Shown here piece after piece: positions 31,287 to 42,140 of a stretch of 64,000 nt of DNA (its first letter is position 1; the number at the start of each line of letters is the position of its first letter). Source of the stretch: Hyphococcus sp. (GTDB lineage Bacteria; Pseudomonadota; Alphaproteobacteria; Caulobacterales; Parvularculaceae); contig JABDJK010000027.1 in NCBI GenBank assembly GCA_013002535.1, positions 1-64,000 on the forward strand, written 5' to 3'. Under the pieces are notes generated by a model. That model had not been told where the DNA came from and searched no databases. It was given only the letters and a program-made list of their open reading frames with translations. The translations under genes and the position numbers were made by a program.

Positions 31287-32630
31287 TTACGTGTCCCACG
31301 CCGGGCGGCCCGAACCAAGTTCACAAGCGGGGAGCGCCCATCTCATCGGTGTTCCCGCAATATCAAGCGGCGGTTTGAGACGCCGGGCCGGCCCCCATGG
31401 AGTCGCCTCGATATCTGGTTGAAAATCATTGTCGCAAGCGTCGAGCGCGTTTGCACCATCGCTGTCTTGTTCATATGCGATCAGCACATTCGCTGTGCGC
31501 GCAAGGGACAATCTTGCGCTTGCTGGTCCGTCGCCGCGGATTTGGCTGGTTAGCAATTTGATCGCCGCGGCGGCCATCAAATAGCCGGTCGCATGATCAA
31601 GCGCCTGCACCGGCAGGGGCGTTGGCTTGTCCGTAAGCGCCCAATCCATCCCGGCTTGAGCGATGCCACATGACATTTGAACAAGGCTGTCGAACCCGCG
31701 CCGGCGTGTCCACGGTCCGGTCCAGCCATAAGCATTGAGCGCGATGTCCAGAAGGTGCGGGGCGATATCACGCCGGTGCTGTTCGTCAAAGCCAAGACCG
31801 TCGAGCGCCCCATTTCTATAGCCATGCACGAGGATATCCGCCTTCGCCAACAATCCTTCAAATGTCTTGCGATCCTTCTCGGCGGTTAAATCGAGACGGG
31901 CGCAGCGTTTGCCCAAGGAGATATCCGCAACAACGTTAGGCTCATCCCAGACCGGCGGATCTATGCGTAAAACATCCGCGCCAAATCCGGCGAGCGTGCG
32001 CGTCGCGACAGGGCCGGCAAGGACGCGGGTTAGATCGAGTACGCGGATCCCGGAAAGCGGTCTTGCCGGTGCGAATATATGACTGCGCCGCTGCGGCGCT
32101 GACTTGGCCGACCAGGCAATCAGCGGTTCCGCCGTCACGGCTTTGCCTGGTTCGCGGATCGCCCAAGCCTCAGCATCGCGCATGGCCGCCGCTGCCCCGC
32201 CGGCATCGACAATATCCGTTTCAAGTTCATTTTTGTCGTACAGACGAACAGCATTGGCGACATGTTCGCGATCTGCGGCGACGCCCAAAACTTGCAACAC
32301 GGCGTCGCGATGATGAGGCGCATTCGTATGGAGTTTGATCCAGCCATCGGCCGTTTGGTAATCGCCGGCAATCGCGTCCCAGACCGGCGGCAGGCTCCAT
32401 CCTTGCGGATAGATCGACTGAGCGAACCAAAGAGACGCCAGGCGTTGATTAACGGTGACCGACTTCGGCGCAGCATTACCCGTTTCCGCAATCAATTCGC
32501 CGACCGCCGCGCCGACCGCCGCAATTGACGTCGCCGCTAAATCACTGACGGCAAAGCGCGACGGTAGTTTCGCGGCGACCACGCTGCCATAGTTTGGCGG
32601 CAAGTCCAGACAATTGAAGATTTCCTGCAT
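31287..32630 (-). CDS. CoA transferase (CaiB/BaiF, family III)
   Basis: PLSGIRVLDLTRVLAGPVATRTLAGFGADVLRIDPPVWDEPNVVADISLGKRCARLDL. Confidence 0.92.
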   Translation of the reverse strand: MQEIFNCLDLPPNYGSVVAAKLPSRFAVSDLAATSIAAVGAAVGELIAETGNAAPKSVTVNQRLASLWFAQSIYPQGWSLPPVWDAIAGDYQTADGWIKLHTNAPHHRDAVLQVLGVAADREHVANAVRLYDKNELETDIVDAGGAAAAMRDAEAWAIREPGKAVTAEPLIAWSAKSAPQRRSHIFAPARPLSGIRVLDLTRVLAGPVATRTLAGFGADVLRIDPPVWDEPNVVADISLGKRCARLDLTAEKDRKTFEGLLAKADILVHGYRNGALDGLGFDEQHRRDIAPHLLDIALNAYGWTGPWTRRRGFDSLVQMSCGIAQAGMDWALTDKPTPLPVQALDHATGYLMAAAAIKLLTSQIRGDGPASARLSLARTANVLIAYEQDSDGANALDACDNDFQPDIEATPWGPARRLKPPLDIAGTPMRWALPACELGSGRPAWDT

Positions 32631-32803
32631 ATCTCAAACTACCATAAGTCATTGGAACTATTGAGCGCTTTTGGCAGGTCGCGTCGCGGATTCGTGTCGT
32701 TAACGAGGGCCGCGGCGCCTCATTCTCGACATATTCGAAGCGGAAAATTTAGACAGTTTTATTCCTGCGCGCATCGATTATTTCAGCGCGCCAAGGAGGT
32801 TGC

Positions 32804-33532
32804 GTGATGAAGAAAAACTTTTCGAAAAAATTAGCCCTTGCGGCTGCGGCGTCATCGCTCGCCATCGGCTTAGGCGCGACCGCCAGTGCTGGCGGTTATT
32901 ATGGTCACGCCGGTTATAGCTATTACGGTCATGGCGGCTATTACAGCGCTGGCTATCGCCACGGTCATCGCGGCCATCACCGCCGTCATCGCGGCGGCGG
33001 CAAAGGCGCGGCCATTGCTCTCGGCGTAATTGGCGGTGCGATTTTGCTTTCCGAAGCCGCGAAAGCCTCCGAGCGCGACCGTATCTACCGTGAGCGCTAT
33101 GAAGACCGTTACTATGATCGCTACGACCGCTACCGCACCGACCGTGGCCGCGACTATGATCGCGACACTTACCGCCGCGGTTATGAAGACGGGCTTGAGG
33201 CCGATGAATTACCCGAGGGTGACAGCGACGCACAGTATGATTCCGATCTTGATCAACGCTTGGAGGGCGCCGGACGAGACAACGGCCCGGAGCCGATCCG
33301 CTATTCCGCTGCAGAAGCTTTCCAGGCTTGCACCAAACATGCGCGCCAGGCTTTGGCGGCGCGGGACTTTATTCTCGCAGCTCCGGCGGAACCTGAAACT
33401 GCAGAGGGCGTTGGCGGCGCCTGGAAAATGACCGCGACAGTCCGCGCCGAGAATCAGCGCGGTGAAAGCTGGAGCCGGGCAATGTATTGCGAGGCTGACG
33501 AACGCCGGGTTTATCTCTTGGAGTTGATCTAG
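32804..33532 (+). CDS. Hypothetical secreted Gly/Tyr/His-rich and Arg/Tyr/Asp-rich protein
   Basis: Signal peptide; GGYYGHAGYSYYGHGGYYSAGYRHGHRGHHRRHRGGG; ERYEDRYYDRYDRYRTDRGRDYDRDTYRRGYEDG; RBS aaggaggt upstream. Confidence 0.75.
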   Translation: MMKKNFSKKLALAAAASSLAIGLGATASAGGYYGHAGYSYYGHGGYYSAGYRHGHRGHHRRHRGGGKGAAIALGVIGGAILLSEAAKASERDRIYRERYEDRYYDRYDRYRTDRGRDYDRDTYRRGYEDGLEADELPEGDSDAQYDSDLDQRLEGAGRDNGPEPIRYSAAEAFQACTKHARQALAARDFILAAPAEPETAEGVGGAWKMTATVRAENQRGESWSRAMYCEADERRVYLLELI

Positions 33533-33579
33533 GCCGCTGCCGCATTTCCGGCGTGACCCGCTGAAGTGATCATGTTAAG

Positions 33580-33606
33580 GACCGTCGCTATGAGCGACGG
33601 TCTTTT
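33580..33606 (+). terminator. Rho-independent terminator
   Basis: GACCGTCGCT-ATG-AGCGACGGTCTTTT. Confidence 0.85.
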
Positions 33607-33758
33607 CACATCGATACGCGAAATTCGAATTATCAGCCCGGACTGCGGCGCATGTCTGCCTTTCAAGGCTTGACAAAGGCGCCCGGGACCGGGCCTGACT
33701 GAACCTTCAGAACAACAAAAATAGACAACGGACGATGTGAAGGCGCATCGATAATATC

Positions 33759-36662
33759 ATGAGCGACCCCCGCGATTACAAAGACACGTTATTCCTGCCA
33801 AAGACCGATTTCCCCATGCGCGCCGGCCTGCCGAAAAAAGAGCCGGAGCACCTGAAGCGCTGGGCTGAAATGGATATGTACAAGGCCCTGCGTAAGAGCG
33901 CCGCTGGCCGCGAGAAATTTATTCTCCATGACGGTCCGCCTTACGCCAACGGCCATATTCATATGGGGACGGCGCTCACCAAAATTCTGAAGGATCTAAT
34001 TGTCCGCTCAAAGCAGATGGCGGGGTATGATTCAAATTTCGTGCCCGGTTGGGATTGCCACGGGCTTCCCATCGAATGGCAGGTCGAAAAAGAATTTGCA
34101 TCCAAGGGGAAAAAGAAACGCGATGTGCCGACGGCGGAGTTTCGCAAGGCCTGCCGTGACTATGCTCAGAAATGGCTCGACATCCAGCGCGAGGAATTTA
34201 AACGCCTCGGCCCCGAAGGCGACTGGGATAATCCGTATACGACCATGGCGTTCGCATCTGAGGCAAAAATCGCTGGCGAGCTTTTAAAATTCGCCGATCT
34301 TGGCCTCCTCTATCGCGGGTCCAAACCGGTGATGTGGAGCCCTGTGGAACAGACCGCGCTCGCCGAGGCCGAGATTGAATATCACGATCACCAGTCGACG
34401 ACGATCTGGGTGAGGTTTCCGGTTCGAATTGAGGCTGGCGCCGGGCCGGAATTGCAAAAAGTTTTGGACGCGTCCGTTGTCATCTGGACGACGACGCCAT
34501 GGACGATCCCTGGCAACCGCGCAATTTGCTACGGGCCAAAAATGTCTTACGGGCTCTACGAAGTCACGCAAATGCAAAAAACTGAATTCGAGCCCTGGTC
34601 GAAACCCGGCGACAAGCTGATTTTGTCTGATGCACTGGCGGAAAGCGTCCGCGAGGCCGGACTAATTGCGGAATGGAATCGCGTCGCGGATGTGAATCCT
34701 GAAGGCTTTGTTTGCGACCACCCGCTCAAAGGTTTTAAGGGCGGATATGAGTTCGACGTACCCCTGTTCGCTGGCGATCACGTCACTGACGAGGCGGGAA
34801 CCGGCTTTGTCCATACCGCGCCGGGCCACGGGCAGGAAGACTATATCGCCTGGGTGTCAGCGTTCGGCACGCAAGCGGAAATTCCGCATACGGTGGATGA
34901 GAACGGCGCTTTCACCGATGAGGCGCCGGGTTTTACTAGCGAACAAGTAATCGTCACCGAAGGCAAGAAAAAGGGTAAAGACGGCGGCGCCAACAAAGCC
35001 GTGATCAATCAATTGATCGCTCATGGCAAATTGCTGGCGCGCGGGCGGCTTGTTCACTCTTACCCCCATTCATGGCGTTCAAAGGCGCCGGTGATTTTCC
35101 GCAATACGCCGCAATGGTTCATCGCCCTCGACAAGCCAACAGCGAACGGAAAAACCTTGCGAGAAAACGCCCTTGCCGCCATCGACGCCACCGGCTTTAC
35201 CCCGGCCCGCGGCCGCACCCGCATTCGCGCCATGGTCGAAGACCGGCCCGATTGGCTGATCTCGCGCCAACGCGCCTGGGGTGTGCCCATCGCTGTATTC
35301 GCTGACAAAAAAACCGGCGCGCCGCTTGTCGATGATAAGGTCAACGAGCGCATTCTTTCCGCTATGCGCGAGAAAGGCGCTGACGCCTGGTTTGAAATGT
35401 CGGCGGAAGATTTTCTCGGTTCAGAATATAGCGCCGATGACTATGAAAAAGTCGATGATATTCTCGATGTATGGTTTGACTCCGGCTCGACCCACGCGTT
35501 TTGCCTCGAAGAGCGCGAGGATCTGAAATGGCCGGCGGATGTCTATTGCGAAGGCTCGGACCAGCATCGCGGCTGGTTCCAATCATCGCTGTTGGAGGCT
35601 TGCGGCACCCGTGGCCGCGCCCCTTATGACCATGTCATCACCAATGGTTTTGTCGTCGATGGCGAGGGGCGAAAAATGTCAAAGTCGCTCGGCAACGTCA
35701 TGGTGCCGGAAGAGGTCATCAAACAATATGGCGCCGAGATCATCCGTATCTGGGTCGCAAGTTCCGATTATACCGAAGACCTTCGCATCTCGACCGAGAT
35801 CATTGGCTCGGCGGTCGATGCCTATCGCAAGTTGCGCAATACGCTGCGCTATCTCTTGGGCGCCGTCGATGGCTTCTCTAATGAGGAGCGTGTTGATGCG
35901 TCCGATATGCCAGAGCTTGAGCGCTATATGCTCCACCGGCTTGCGGTCCTCGATGGCGAACTCAAAGTCGCTTACGAGAAATATGACTTCAAGACAGTGT
36001 GGCGCAAAGCGATGGAATTTGCTTCGCAGGATTTGTCGGCGTTCTATCTCGATATTCGAAAAGACGCGCTCTACTGCGACGCGCCAGGCGAAATCCGACG
36101 CCGCGCCGCACGCACGGCTATGGACAAGTGCCTTGATTGCCTGATGCGTTGGCTGGCGCCGGTGTGTGTTTTCACCATGGAAGAAGCCTTTCTTGTCTAT
36201 AACCCGGGCGCGAAAGATTCGGTCCATTTGAAAACGTTTCCAGATGTCCCCGCCGAATGGCGCGATGATGCGCTGGCGGAGCGCTGGCGCAAAATTCGCG
36301 ATGTTCGCCGCGTCGTCACTGGCGCATTGGAAGTTGAGAGACGCGAAAAACGCATTGGCGCGAGCCTCGAGGCTGCGCCGGTTGTTCATATCAATGATGC
36401 GGAATTGCTGCTCGCATATGACGGTCTTGATGCGCCGGAACTTTTTATCACGTCAGGCGCCAAGTTGACCGCAGCAGCGGCGCCTGGTGATGCCTTCACG
36501 CTGGAAGGCGAGAATGACAATGTTGCGATCGTTCCTGCAAAAGCTAACGGCGAGAAATGCGAGCGCTGTTGGCGAATCCTGCCGGAGGTCGGCAAAAAAT
36601 CAGACGATAAACTCTGCAATCGCTGCAATGATGCAGTCAACGCTATCGATGCTCAGGCTTAG
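33759..36662 (+). CDS. ileS: Isoleucyl-tRNA synthetase
   Basis: HDGPPYANGHIHMGTALTKILKD; GRKMSKSLGNVMVPEEV; C-terminal Zn motif CERCWRILPEVG...CNRC. Confidence 0.99.
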   Translation: MSDPRDYKDTLFLPKTDFPMRAGLPKKEPEHLKRWAEMDMYKALRKSAAGREKFILHDGPPYANGHIHMGTALTKILKDLIVRSKQMAGYDSNFVPGWDCHGLPIEWQVEKEFASKGKKKRDVPTAEFRKACRDYAQKWLDIQREEFKRLGPEGDWDNPYTTMAFASEAKIAGELLKFADLGLLYRGSKPVMWSPVEQTALAEAEIEYHDHQSTTIWVRFPVRIEAGAGPELQKVLDASVVIWTTTPWTIPGNRAICYGPKMSYGLYEVTQMQKTEFEPWSKPGDKLILSDALAESVREAGLIAEWNRVADVNPEGFVCDHPLKGFKGGYEFDVPLFAGDHVTDEAGTGFVHTAPGHGQEDYIAWVSAFGTQAEIPHTVDENGAFTDEAPGFTSEQVIVTEGKKKGKDGGANKAVINQLIAHGKLLARGRLVHSYPHSWRSKAPVIFRNTPQWFIALDKPTANGKTLRENALAAIDATGFTPARGRTRIRAMVEDRPDWLISRQRAWGVPIAVFADKKTGAPLVDDKVNERILSAMREKGADAWFEMSAEDFLGSEYSADDYEKVDDILDVWFDSGSTHAFCLEEREDLKWPADVYCEGSDQHRGWFQSSLLEACGTRGRAPYDHVITNGFVVDGEGRKMSKSLGNVMVPEEVIKQYGAEIIRIWVASSDYTEDLRISTEIIGSAVDAYRKLRNTLRYLLGAVDGFSNEERVDASDMPELERYMLHRLAVLDGELKVAYEKYDFKTVWRKAMEFASQDLSAFYLDIRKDALYCDAPGEIRRRAARTAMDKCLDCLMRWLAPVCVFTMEEAFLVYNPGAKDSVHLKTFPDVPAEWRDDALAERWRKIRDVRRVVTGALEVERREKRIGASLEAAPVVHINDAELLLAYDGLDAPELFITSGAKLTAAAAPGDAFTLEGENDNVAIVPAKANGEKCERCWRILPEVGKKSDDKLCNRCNDAVNAIDAQA

Positions 36663-36665
36663 TCG

Positions 36666-37208
36666 ATGAGGGGCGCTACGGATATAAAATCAAAGACTGC
36701 CGACTGGTGGTCTGCGGCGAAAAACAACAAGCTTTTTCGCAATGGATTGCTGGGCGCTTCCGCCATTGCGATGCTAGATCAGATTTCGAAATTCATCATT
36801 GTCCATCATGTGAATTTGCCGGAACGACGACAGATCGACATTTCCGGCATTTTCGATCTGACTTATGTCCAGAATTTTGGCGCCAGTTTCGGCATGCTCG
36901 CCGGCGGCATGGGATCACGCATATTGTTGTCGCTAATCTCAACTGGCGTCGCCATTGGCCTCGCCATCTGGCTTGGCCGGTTGACGCGCCCTGTTGGCGC
37001 AACCGGCATCGCGTTTGTTATCGGCGGCGCCCTCGGCAATCTCTATGACCGCATCGCCTACGGTTATGTCGTCGATTTTCTGGATTTTTCCGGGCTTCAT
37101 TTTCCCTGGGTCTTCAATGTCGCGGATATGGCGATTAATGTCGGCGTCGCGTTTTTGTTGCTCGACGCCTGGCAGACGCGAAATCTTGAAGATCCTACCG
37201 AAAAATAA
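36666..37208 (+). CDS. lspA: Lipoprotein signal peptidase
   Basis: MLDQISKFIIVHHV; VQNFGASFGMLAGG; GGALGNLYDRIAYGYVVDFLDF...FNVADMAINVG. Confidence 0.97.
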   Translation: MRGATDIKSKTADWWSAAKNNKLFRNGLLGASAIAMLDQISKFIIVHHVNLPERRQIDISGIFDLTYVQNFGASFGMLAGGMGSRILLSLISTGVAIGLAIWLGRLTRPVGATGIAFVIGGALGNLYDRIAYGYVVDFLDFSGLHFPWVFNVADMAINVGVAFLLLDAWQTRNLEDPTEK

Positions 37209-37309
37209 GGCTTTATCGCTTTGCGCCGCGAGAAAGGCGTCTATATAGTGCGCTCTTGCAAACGGGGCGAAACGGGCCAGGAGCGCCCTGCTTTAGCGGA
37301 GTAACCACT

Positions 37310-37873
37310 ATGAGTTCCAGAATTTCGTCTTATTCATTGATTGGCGCCGCCATCGTAATGGCGTTGGCGACGACCGGTTGCGGCATTGGCCGCGCTGTTG
37401 GCGGCAATAAAACATCGCCTGATGAATTTGCGATCGCGACGAAAGCGCCGCTGGTTGTGCCGCCGGATTACGCCCTGCGCCCGCCAAAGCCAGGTGAAAG
37501 CCGTCCACAGGAATTATCGCCATCTGAACGCGCACAACAGGTTCTGCTGGGCGACACAAGTGCTGCCCCGCCCACGACGGGCGAGCAACTGTTGATCCGT
37601 AAAGCCGGCGCCCTCAGTGCTGACGCAAATATCCGTCAGGTGCTTTATGCCGAGACAGGCGGACGCGCAGAAAAAGACGGCTCCCTCGCAAACCAGTTGA
37701 TCTTCTGGAAGTTCAATGATGGCAAGGTGGATGATTCCGCTGCGCCGCTTCGCGTTGACAATCCGGAAGAATGGATGGCCCAGCGCCAGAAAGTCATCAC
37801 CCGCGCCATTGGCGAAGATACGCAAGTGACGATTGAGAAATCGAAAACGCTCAATCTGCCGGGCGTTTTTTAA
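37310..37873 (+). CDS. DUF3035 domain-containing lipoprotein
   Basis: ALATTGCGIGRAVGGNKTSPDEFAIATKAPLVVPPDYALRPPKPGESRPQE. Confidence 0.92.
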   Translation: MSSRISSYSLIGAAIVMALATTGCGIGRAVGGNKTSPDEFAIATKAPLVVPPDYALRPPKPGESRPQELSPSERAQQVLLGDTSAAPPTTGEQLLIRKAGALSADANIRQVLYAETGGRAEKDGSLANQLIFWKFNDGKVDDSAAPLRVDNPEEWMAQRQKVITRAIGEDTQVTIEKSKTLNLPGVF

Positions 37874-38012
37874 GCAGCTGCTTTTTGATTGGGGAAAACC
37901 AATTGGCGTCGCGATCAATTTTGCGGCGCTTTTTCTTGCGCGTGATTTGTTCGCGTGAACGCCTCTGCCATAATGGGGTATGGCGAATCGCGCGCAAAAA
38001 TTAAATGGTTCG

Positions 38013-39836
38013 ATGAGCGTTATTCGGCGGCTGCCGCCGAACGCCGTAAATCGCATTGCCGCCGGCGAGGTGATTGAGCGTCCTGCGGCGGTGGTTAAAG
38101 AACTGGTCGAGAATTCGCTGGATGCGGGCGCGCGCGCGATTTCAATCGATGTGGAACATGGCGGGAAAACCAGGCTCGTCGTCACCGATGACGGCGTTGG
38201 TTTGTCGCCGGACGATATGACCCTTGCGATTGAGCGCCATGCTACTTCGAAACTGTCGCCTGATGATGGCGGTGATTATGATCTTACCAATATCGCGACT
38301 ATGGGGTTTCGCGGTGAGGCGTTGCCGTCAATCGGCGCTGTGGCGCGGCTGAAAATTATCTCTCGACAAACAGGCGCTAAAGATGCCTGGGCCTTGAATG
38401 TTGAGGGCGGCGCTGTCGGCGAGATAACGCCCTCGGCTTTCGCCGGCGAGGGCGCGCGCATCGAAGTGCGCGATTTGTTTTTTGCTACCCCGGCAAGGCT
38501 GAAGTTTTTGAAATCTGACCAGGCCGAAACGACGGCGGTCGGCGATGTCGTCCGGCGCCTCGCCATGGCGCGGGCCGATGTTGCCTTTTCGCTGACGTCC
38601 AATGGCCGGCGGATGCTGAATCTGGACGCGCAACCGGCAACGCCGGAAGGGCGTCTCAAACGGCTCGCCGCGATCATGGGTAAGGATTTTGGCGAGAACG
38701 CTATTCCTATTGATGCGACGCGCGAGGACATAAGTGTTTCAGGATTTGCTGGCCTGCCGACTTTCAATCGCGGCCTGCCCGACAAGCAATATTTGTTCGT
38801 CAACGGACGGCCCGTGCGCGACAAATTGATTGTCGGGGCAGTGCGCGGCGCCTATGCGGATTTTCTGGCGCGAGACCGGCATCCAGCGGTGGCGCTTTTC
38901 CTGGATATTCCGCCAGCGCTCGTCGACATTAATGTTCATCCGGCGAAAACAGAGGTTCGATTTCGTGACGCCGGCATGATTCGCGGTCTATTGGTCGGCG
39001 CGCTCAGACATGCGCTGGCGGAAGCCGGCCATCGCGCCTCGACGACAACGAGCGCTTATGCGCTCGGCCGCATGTCGCCAGCCGGAACAACAGGCGACGG
39101 CCCTCTCGGCCGGAGCGCCAGTTATCTCGCAGCGCCAAATCCGTTTCGGCCAGAAACTGCGCCGTCCTTTGAAGACCGCCCGCGCGATTTTGACGGTGTC
39201 GGCGCCCCAAGCGCGCGCTCCGAAGGCGCTGATATTGATATGCCTCCAGCAGACGACAATCCCCTCGGCGCAGCGCGGGCGCAAGTGCACGAGACCTATA
39301 TCGTGTCGCAAACGCCTGACGGGCTGATCATTGTCGACCAGCACGCCGCCCATGAACGCCTCGTCTATGAGCGCATGAAATCTGCGCTGGGGGCTGGCGG
39401 TGTTTCCCAGCAAGGATTGCTGATCCCGGAAATTGTTGAAATGGGCGCCGATGAAATCACGGCGCTTGAACCGCACCTCGATGAATTTTCGAGTCTCGGC
39501 CTCGTTATGGAAAAGTTCGGCGACGAGGCGATGATGGTGCGGGCGACGCCGGCGATGCTTGGCGAAGTTGATATCAAGGGCCTAGTCCAAAGCCTTGCTG
39601 ATGACCTCATGTCCGTAGGCAAGGGGCTGGCGCTGAAAGAACGCCTGGAAGAAGTCTGTTCATCTATGGCTTGCCATGGATCCGTGCGCGCAGGACGGCG
39701 TCTTACTGGCGATGAGATGAATGCTCTGTTGCGCGAGATGGAGGCAACGCCCCATTCCGGACAGTGCAATCACGGCCGTCCGACTTATGTTGAATTGAAA
39801 CTCGCGGATATCGAACGATTATTTGGACGGCGGTAA
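38013..39836 (+). CDS. mutL: DNA mismatch repair protein MutL
   Basis: [57 protein letters not shown]-terminal [12 protein letters not shown]...[11 protein letters not shown]. Confidence 0.98.
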   Translation: MSVIRRLPPNAVNRIAAGEVIERPAAVVKELVENSLDAGARAISIDVEHGGKTRLVVTDDGVGLSPDDMTLAIERHATSKLSPDDGGDYDLTNIATMGFRGEALPSIGAVARLKIISRQTGAKDAWALNVEGGAVGEITPSAFAGEGARIEVRDLFFATPARLKFLKSDQAETTAVGDVVRRLAMARADVAFSLTSNGRRMLNLDAQPATPEGRLKRLAAIMGKDFGENAIPIDATREDISVSGFAGLPTFNRGLPDKQYLFVNGRPVRDKLIVGAVRGAYADFLARDRHPAVALFLDIPPALVDINVHPAKTEVRFRDAGMIRGLLVGALRHALAEAGHRASTTTSAYALGRMSPAGTTGDGPLGRSASYLAAPNPFRPETAPSFEDRPRDFDGVGAPSARSEGADIDMPPADDNPLGAARAQVHETYIVSQTPDGLIIVDQHAAHERLVYERMKSALGAGGVSQQGLLIPEIVEMGADEITALEPHLDEFSSLGLVMEKFGDEAMMVRATPAMLGEVDIKGLVQSLADDLMSVGKGLALKERLEEVCSSMACHGSVRAGRRLTGDEMNALLREMEATPHSGQCNHGRPTYVELKLADIERLFGRR

Positions 39837-39837
39837 A

Positions 39838-40401
39838 TTACTTCGCGCCGCCGACTGTTTCACTTTCATCCGCATCATCCCATGGGAAGAACGTATACGA
39901 CAGCGTGATGGTCTGCACGTCGGAGAGATTGTCGTCGTCTGCTAAAGCAGGATCGATGAAATAGGTTACCGGCATTGAGACTTTTTCACCGGGCTGTAGC
40001 GTTTGCTCGGTAAAACAAAAACATTCGATCTTCTTGAAATAGATCCCCGCTTTGGCCGGCGAAACATTGAATGTCGCTCGGCCGGTGACCGGTTTCGATG
40101 AATAGTTTTCCGATTCGTAAAATGCCAAACCGGTCTCGCCGATATGAAGCGTTTGGGAGAGCTGTTCCGGTTTAAAGCGCCAGTTCAGGCCCTGGCTTGT
40201 GGTGGCGTCAAAGCGAATGGTGATTTGACGCGCTAGGGTTCTGTCCGCTTCTGCTTCAGCGCGCTGGGTTGTGCCGCCCCAACCGGTGACCTGGCAAAAG
40301 GCCTTGTAGGCTGGCGCCGCCGCAAACGACATCGCAACCATGGCGACGACAACGCTCGCGACGATCATCGCTGTTTTCTTGTTTTTCTCTGCGTCACTCA
40401 T
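39838..40401 (-). CDS. ctaG: Cytochrome c oxidase assembly protein CtaG
   Basis: PAYKAFCQVTGWGGTTQRAE; FNVSPAKAGIYFKKIECFCFTEQTLQPGEKVSMPVTYFIDP. Confidence 0.96.
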   Translation of the reverse strand: MSDAEKNKKTAMIVASVVVAMVAMSFAAAPAYKAFCQVTGWGGTTQRAEAEADRTLARQITIRFDATTSQGLNWRFKPEQLSQTLHIGETGLAFYESENYSSKPVTGRATFNVSPAKAGIYFKKIECFCFTEQTLQPGEKVSMPVTYFIDPALADDDNLSDVQTITLSYTFFPWDDADESETVGGAK

Positions 40402-40413
40402 CTCCGGTCAACC

Positions 40414-40569
40414 CTAAAACGAACGATCCGCTACCGATCCGCCAAGCCGCAGGATCGTCACCAGGAATACAACCAGAATAAAGGCGGCAAGCGAAAGTGC
40501 GATCGCGAGATTGCGCTGTTTCTTTTTCTTTATTGCCTCAGCGCCGCTAATTTCCGGTTCTTCAGACAT
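40414..40569 (-). CDS. Small single-TM CoxF-like protein
   Basis: Reverse strand ATG 40569 to TAG 40414: [51 protein letters not shown] (51 aa), between ctaB and ctaG, overlapping the 3' end of ctaB. Below the ORF-track length cutoff. Confidence 0.85.
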   Translation of the reverse strand: MSEEPEISGAEAIKKKKQRNLAIALSLAAFILVVFLVTILRLGGSVADRSF

Positions 40570-41470
40570 AATATTTCACCGCTTTTTCAATCAACAGAGC
40601 AAGGAAGACGCCGAACAAATAGAAGATAGAAAACCCAAAGAGCTTTTTTGCCGGACCGTGATCTTCAGGCGTTCCCTGATATACTTTGTAAGCGAACCAA
40701 AGGAATCCGGCGCCAAGACCTGTTGCCGCGATCCCGTATATTACCCCGGCAATGTTCGTCGCAAGCGGGGCGAGTCCTGCAAAAAACAGGATGATCGAAT
40801 AGGCTAAAATCTGTTGGCGCGTAGCGGCGTCGCCTTTCACGTTCGGCATCATGGGTACGCCAACGCGCTCATAGTCGCCCTGCTTGTAGAGCGCCAGCGC
40901 CCAGAAATGCGGCGGCGTCCACAAGAAAATGATGGCGAATAAAATCCAGGCTTCCAGCGGCGCATTGCCCGTCACCGCCGCCCATCCGATCACGGGCGGA
41001 AAAGCGCCGGCCGCGCCGCCGATAACAATGTTTTGCGGCGTCGCGCGTTTCAGGATCATCGAATAGATGACGACGTAAAAGAATATGGTGAATGCAAGAA
41101 GCCCGGCCGCGAGATAGTTCGATGAGAGCGCCAGAAGTACGACTGATAACGCGGACAAAAAACCGCCAAACGCGCCGGCGTCGCCGCGCCTTACTTTACC
41201 GGCGGGAATGGGCCGATTGGCGGTGCGCGACATGACGGCGTCGATGTCCGCATCCCACCACATGTTAAGAGCGCCCGAGGCCCCGGCGCCGACGGCGATC
41301 GCCAGAATTGAAACCAGCCCAAGCAGGGGATGAATGCCGCCCGGCGCAGCAACCATGCCTACAAAAGCTGTGAAGACGACGAGCGACATTACTCGCGGTT
41401 TTAAGAGGTCAAAAAAGTCCTCCGGCCCCGCGAGGGCATAACTATCCGATTTGGCGGCATTGTCCGTCAT
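40562..41470 (-). CDS. ctaB: Protoheme IX farnesyltransferase
   Basis: [50 protein letters not shown]. Start MTDNAAKS at 41470. Confidence 0.96.
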   Translation of the reverse strand: MTDNAAKSDSYALAGPEDFFDLLKPRVMSLVVFTAFVGMVAAPGGIHPLLGLVSILAIAVGAGASGALNMWWDADIDAVMSRTANRPIPAGKVRRGDAGAFGGFLSALSVVLLALSSNYLAAGLLAFTIFFYVVIYSMILKRATPQNIVIGGAAGAFPPVIGWAAVTGNAPLEAWILFAIIFLWTPPHFWALALYKQGDYERVGVPMMPNVKGDAATRQQILAYSIILFFAGLAPLATNIAGVIYGIAATGLGAGFLWFAYKVYQGTPEDHGPAKKLFGFSIFYLFGVFLALLIEKAVKYYV

Positions 41471-41584
41471 GGCGGTGCTTATGCACCATAAAGCATGCAA
41501 TTAGAATATGCGCCGGATCATCGATGCCGCGGCGCCGCGTCGCGTACCGTGACGAATGCCCCAAAACGCAAGGATTATGTGGCG

Positions 41585-41619
41585 CAAAAAAACGGCCGCT
41601 GTTCAAGCGAACGGCGGCC
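41585..41619 (-). terminator. Rho-independent terminator
   Basis: Stem GGCCGCTGTTC/GAACGGCGGCC followed by a T tract on the minus strand, 3' of the 41647..42012 gene. Confidence 0.75.
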
Positions 41620-41646
41620 ACATAGTCAGAAAAAATTTCGCATAAA

Positions 41647-42012
41647 TTATCGCGCGACCAAAGATTTCGCTGCGAAAAGCACCAGCAGCACCGACATAAA
41701 GGCGATGAAATAGGCGAGAATAGTGCCGGCTTGTAAATTCGCAAACTCAAGGTAACTGGATTCAAGACGCGCCGCGAGGCTCGGCGCTGCGCCGTCGGTT
41801 GCTTGCGAGGCGAGGTACATGCCGCGCCCGATACAGCCGATGACGAAAATCACCAGCGCCAGCAGCGTCATTGATCCGATTTGGGCGCCGCGCTGCATCA
41901 TGGCAACAGCAATCAGGACTGACCCAATTGCGACGGCCAAAGCTGTCCAGTCGCCGGTCATAAATGTTCCCTGCATTACGTTTACAACGTCATTGATAAT
42001 CGTCTCGAGCAT
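41647..42012 (-). CDS. Small integral membrane protein within the cox cluster
   Basis: MLETIINDVVNVMQG..., about 3 TM segments, RBS gaggg upstream. Confidence 0.7.
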   Translation of the reverse strand: MLETIINDVVNVMQGTFMTGDWTALAVAIGSVLIAVAMMQRGAQIGSMTLLALVIFVIGCIGRGMYLASQATDGAAPSLAARLESSYLEFANLQAGTILAYFIAFMSVLLVLFAAKSLVAR

Positions 42013-42095
42013 CGATCCCTCCAAAATTCGTTTCCCGCCAGTCAGGGCGAAATTAACGATAATTTGGCGCGCACGTCACGCTGCGGCGCAAAAAA

Positions 42096-42119
42096 ACCCG
42101 CCGGCCAGGGCGGGTTTTT
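42096..42119 (-). terminator. Rho-independent terminator downstream of ctaD
   Basis: AAAAACCCGCC-GGCCAG-GGCGGGTTTTT, 20 bp past the ctaD stop; symmetrical A/T flanks, may act on both strands. Confidence 0.85.
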
Positions 42120-42140
42120 CTGAACGATAATATTGTGATT

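Noticed and set aside
35679-36389. 236-aa minus-strand ORF
   Set aside because: Antisense to ileS.
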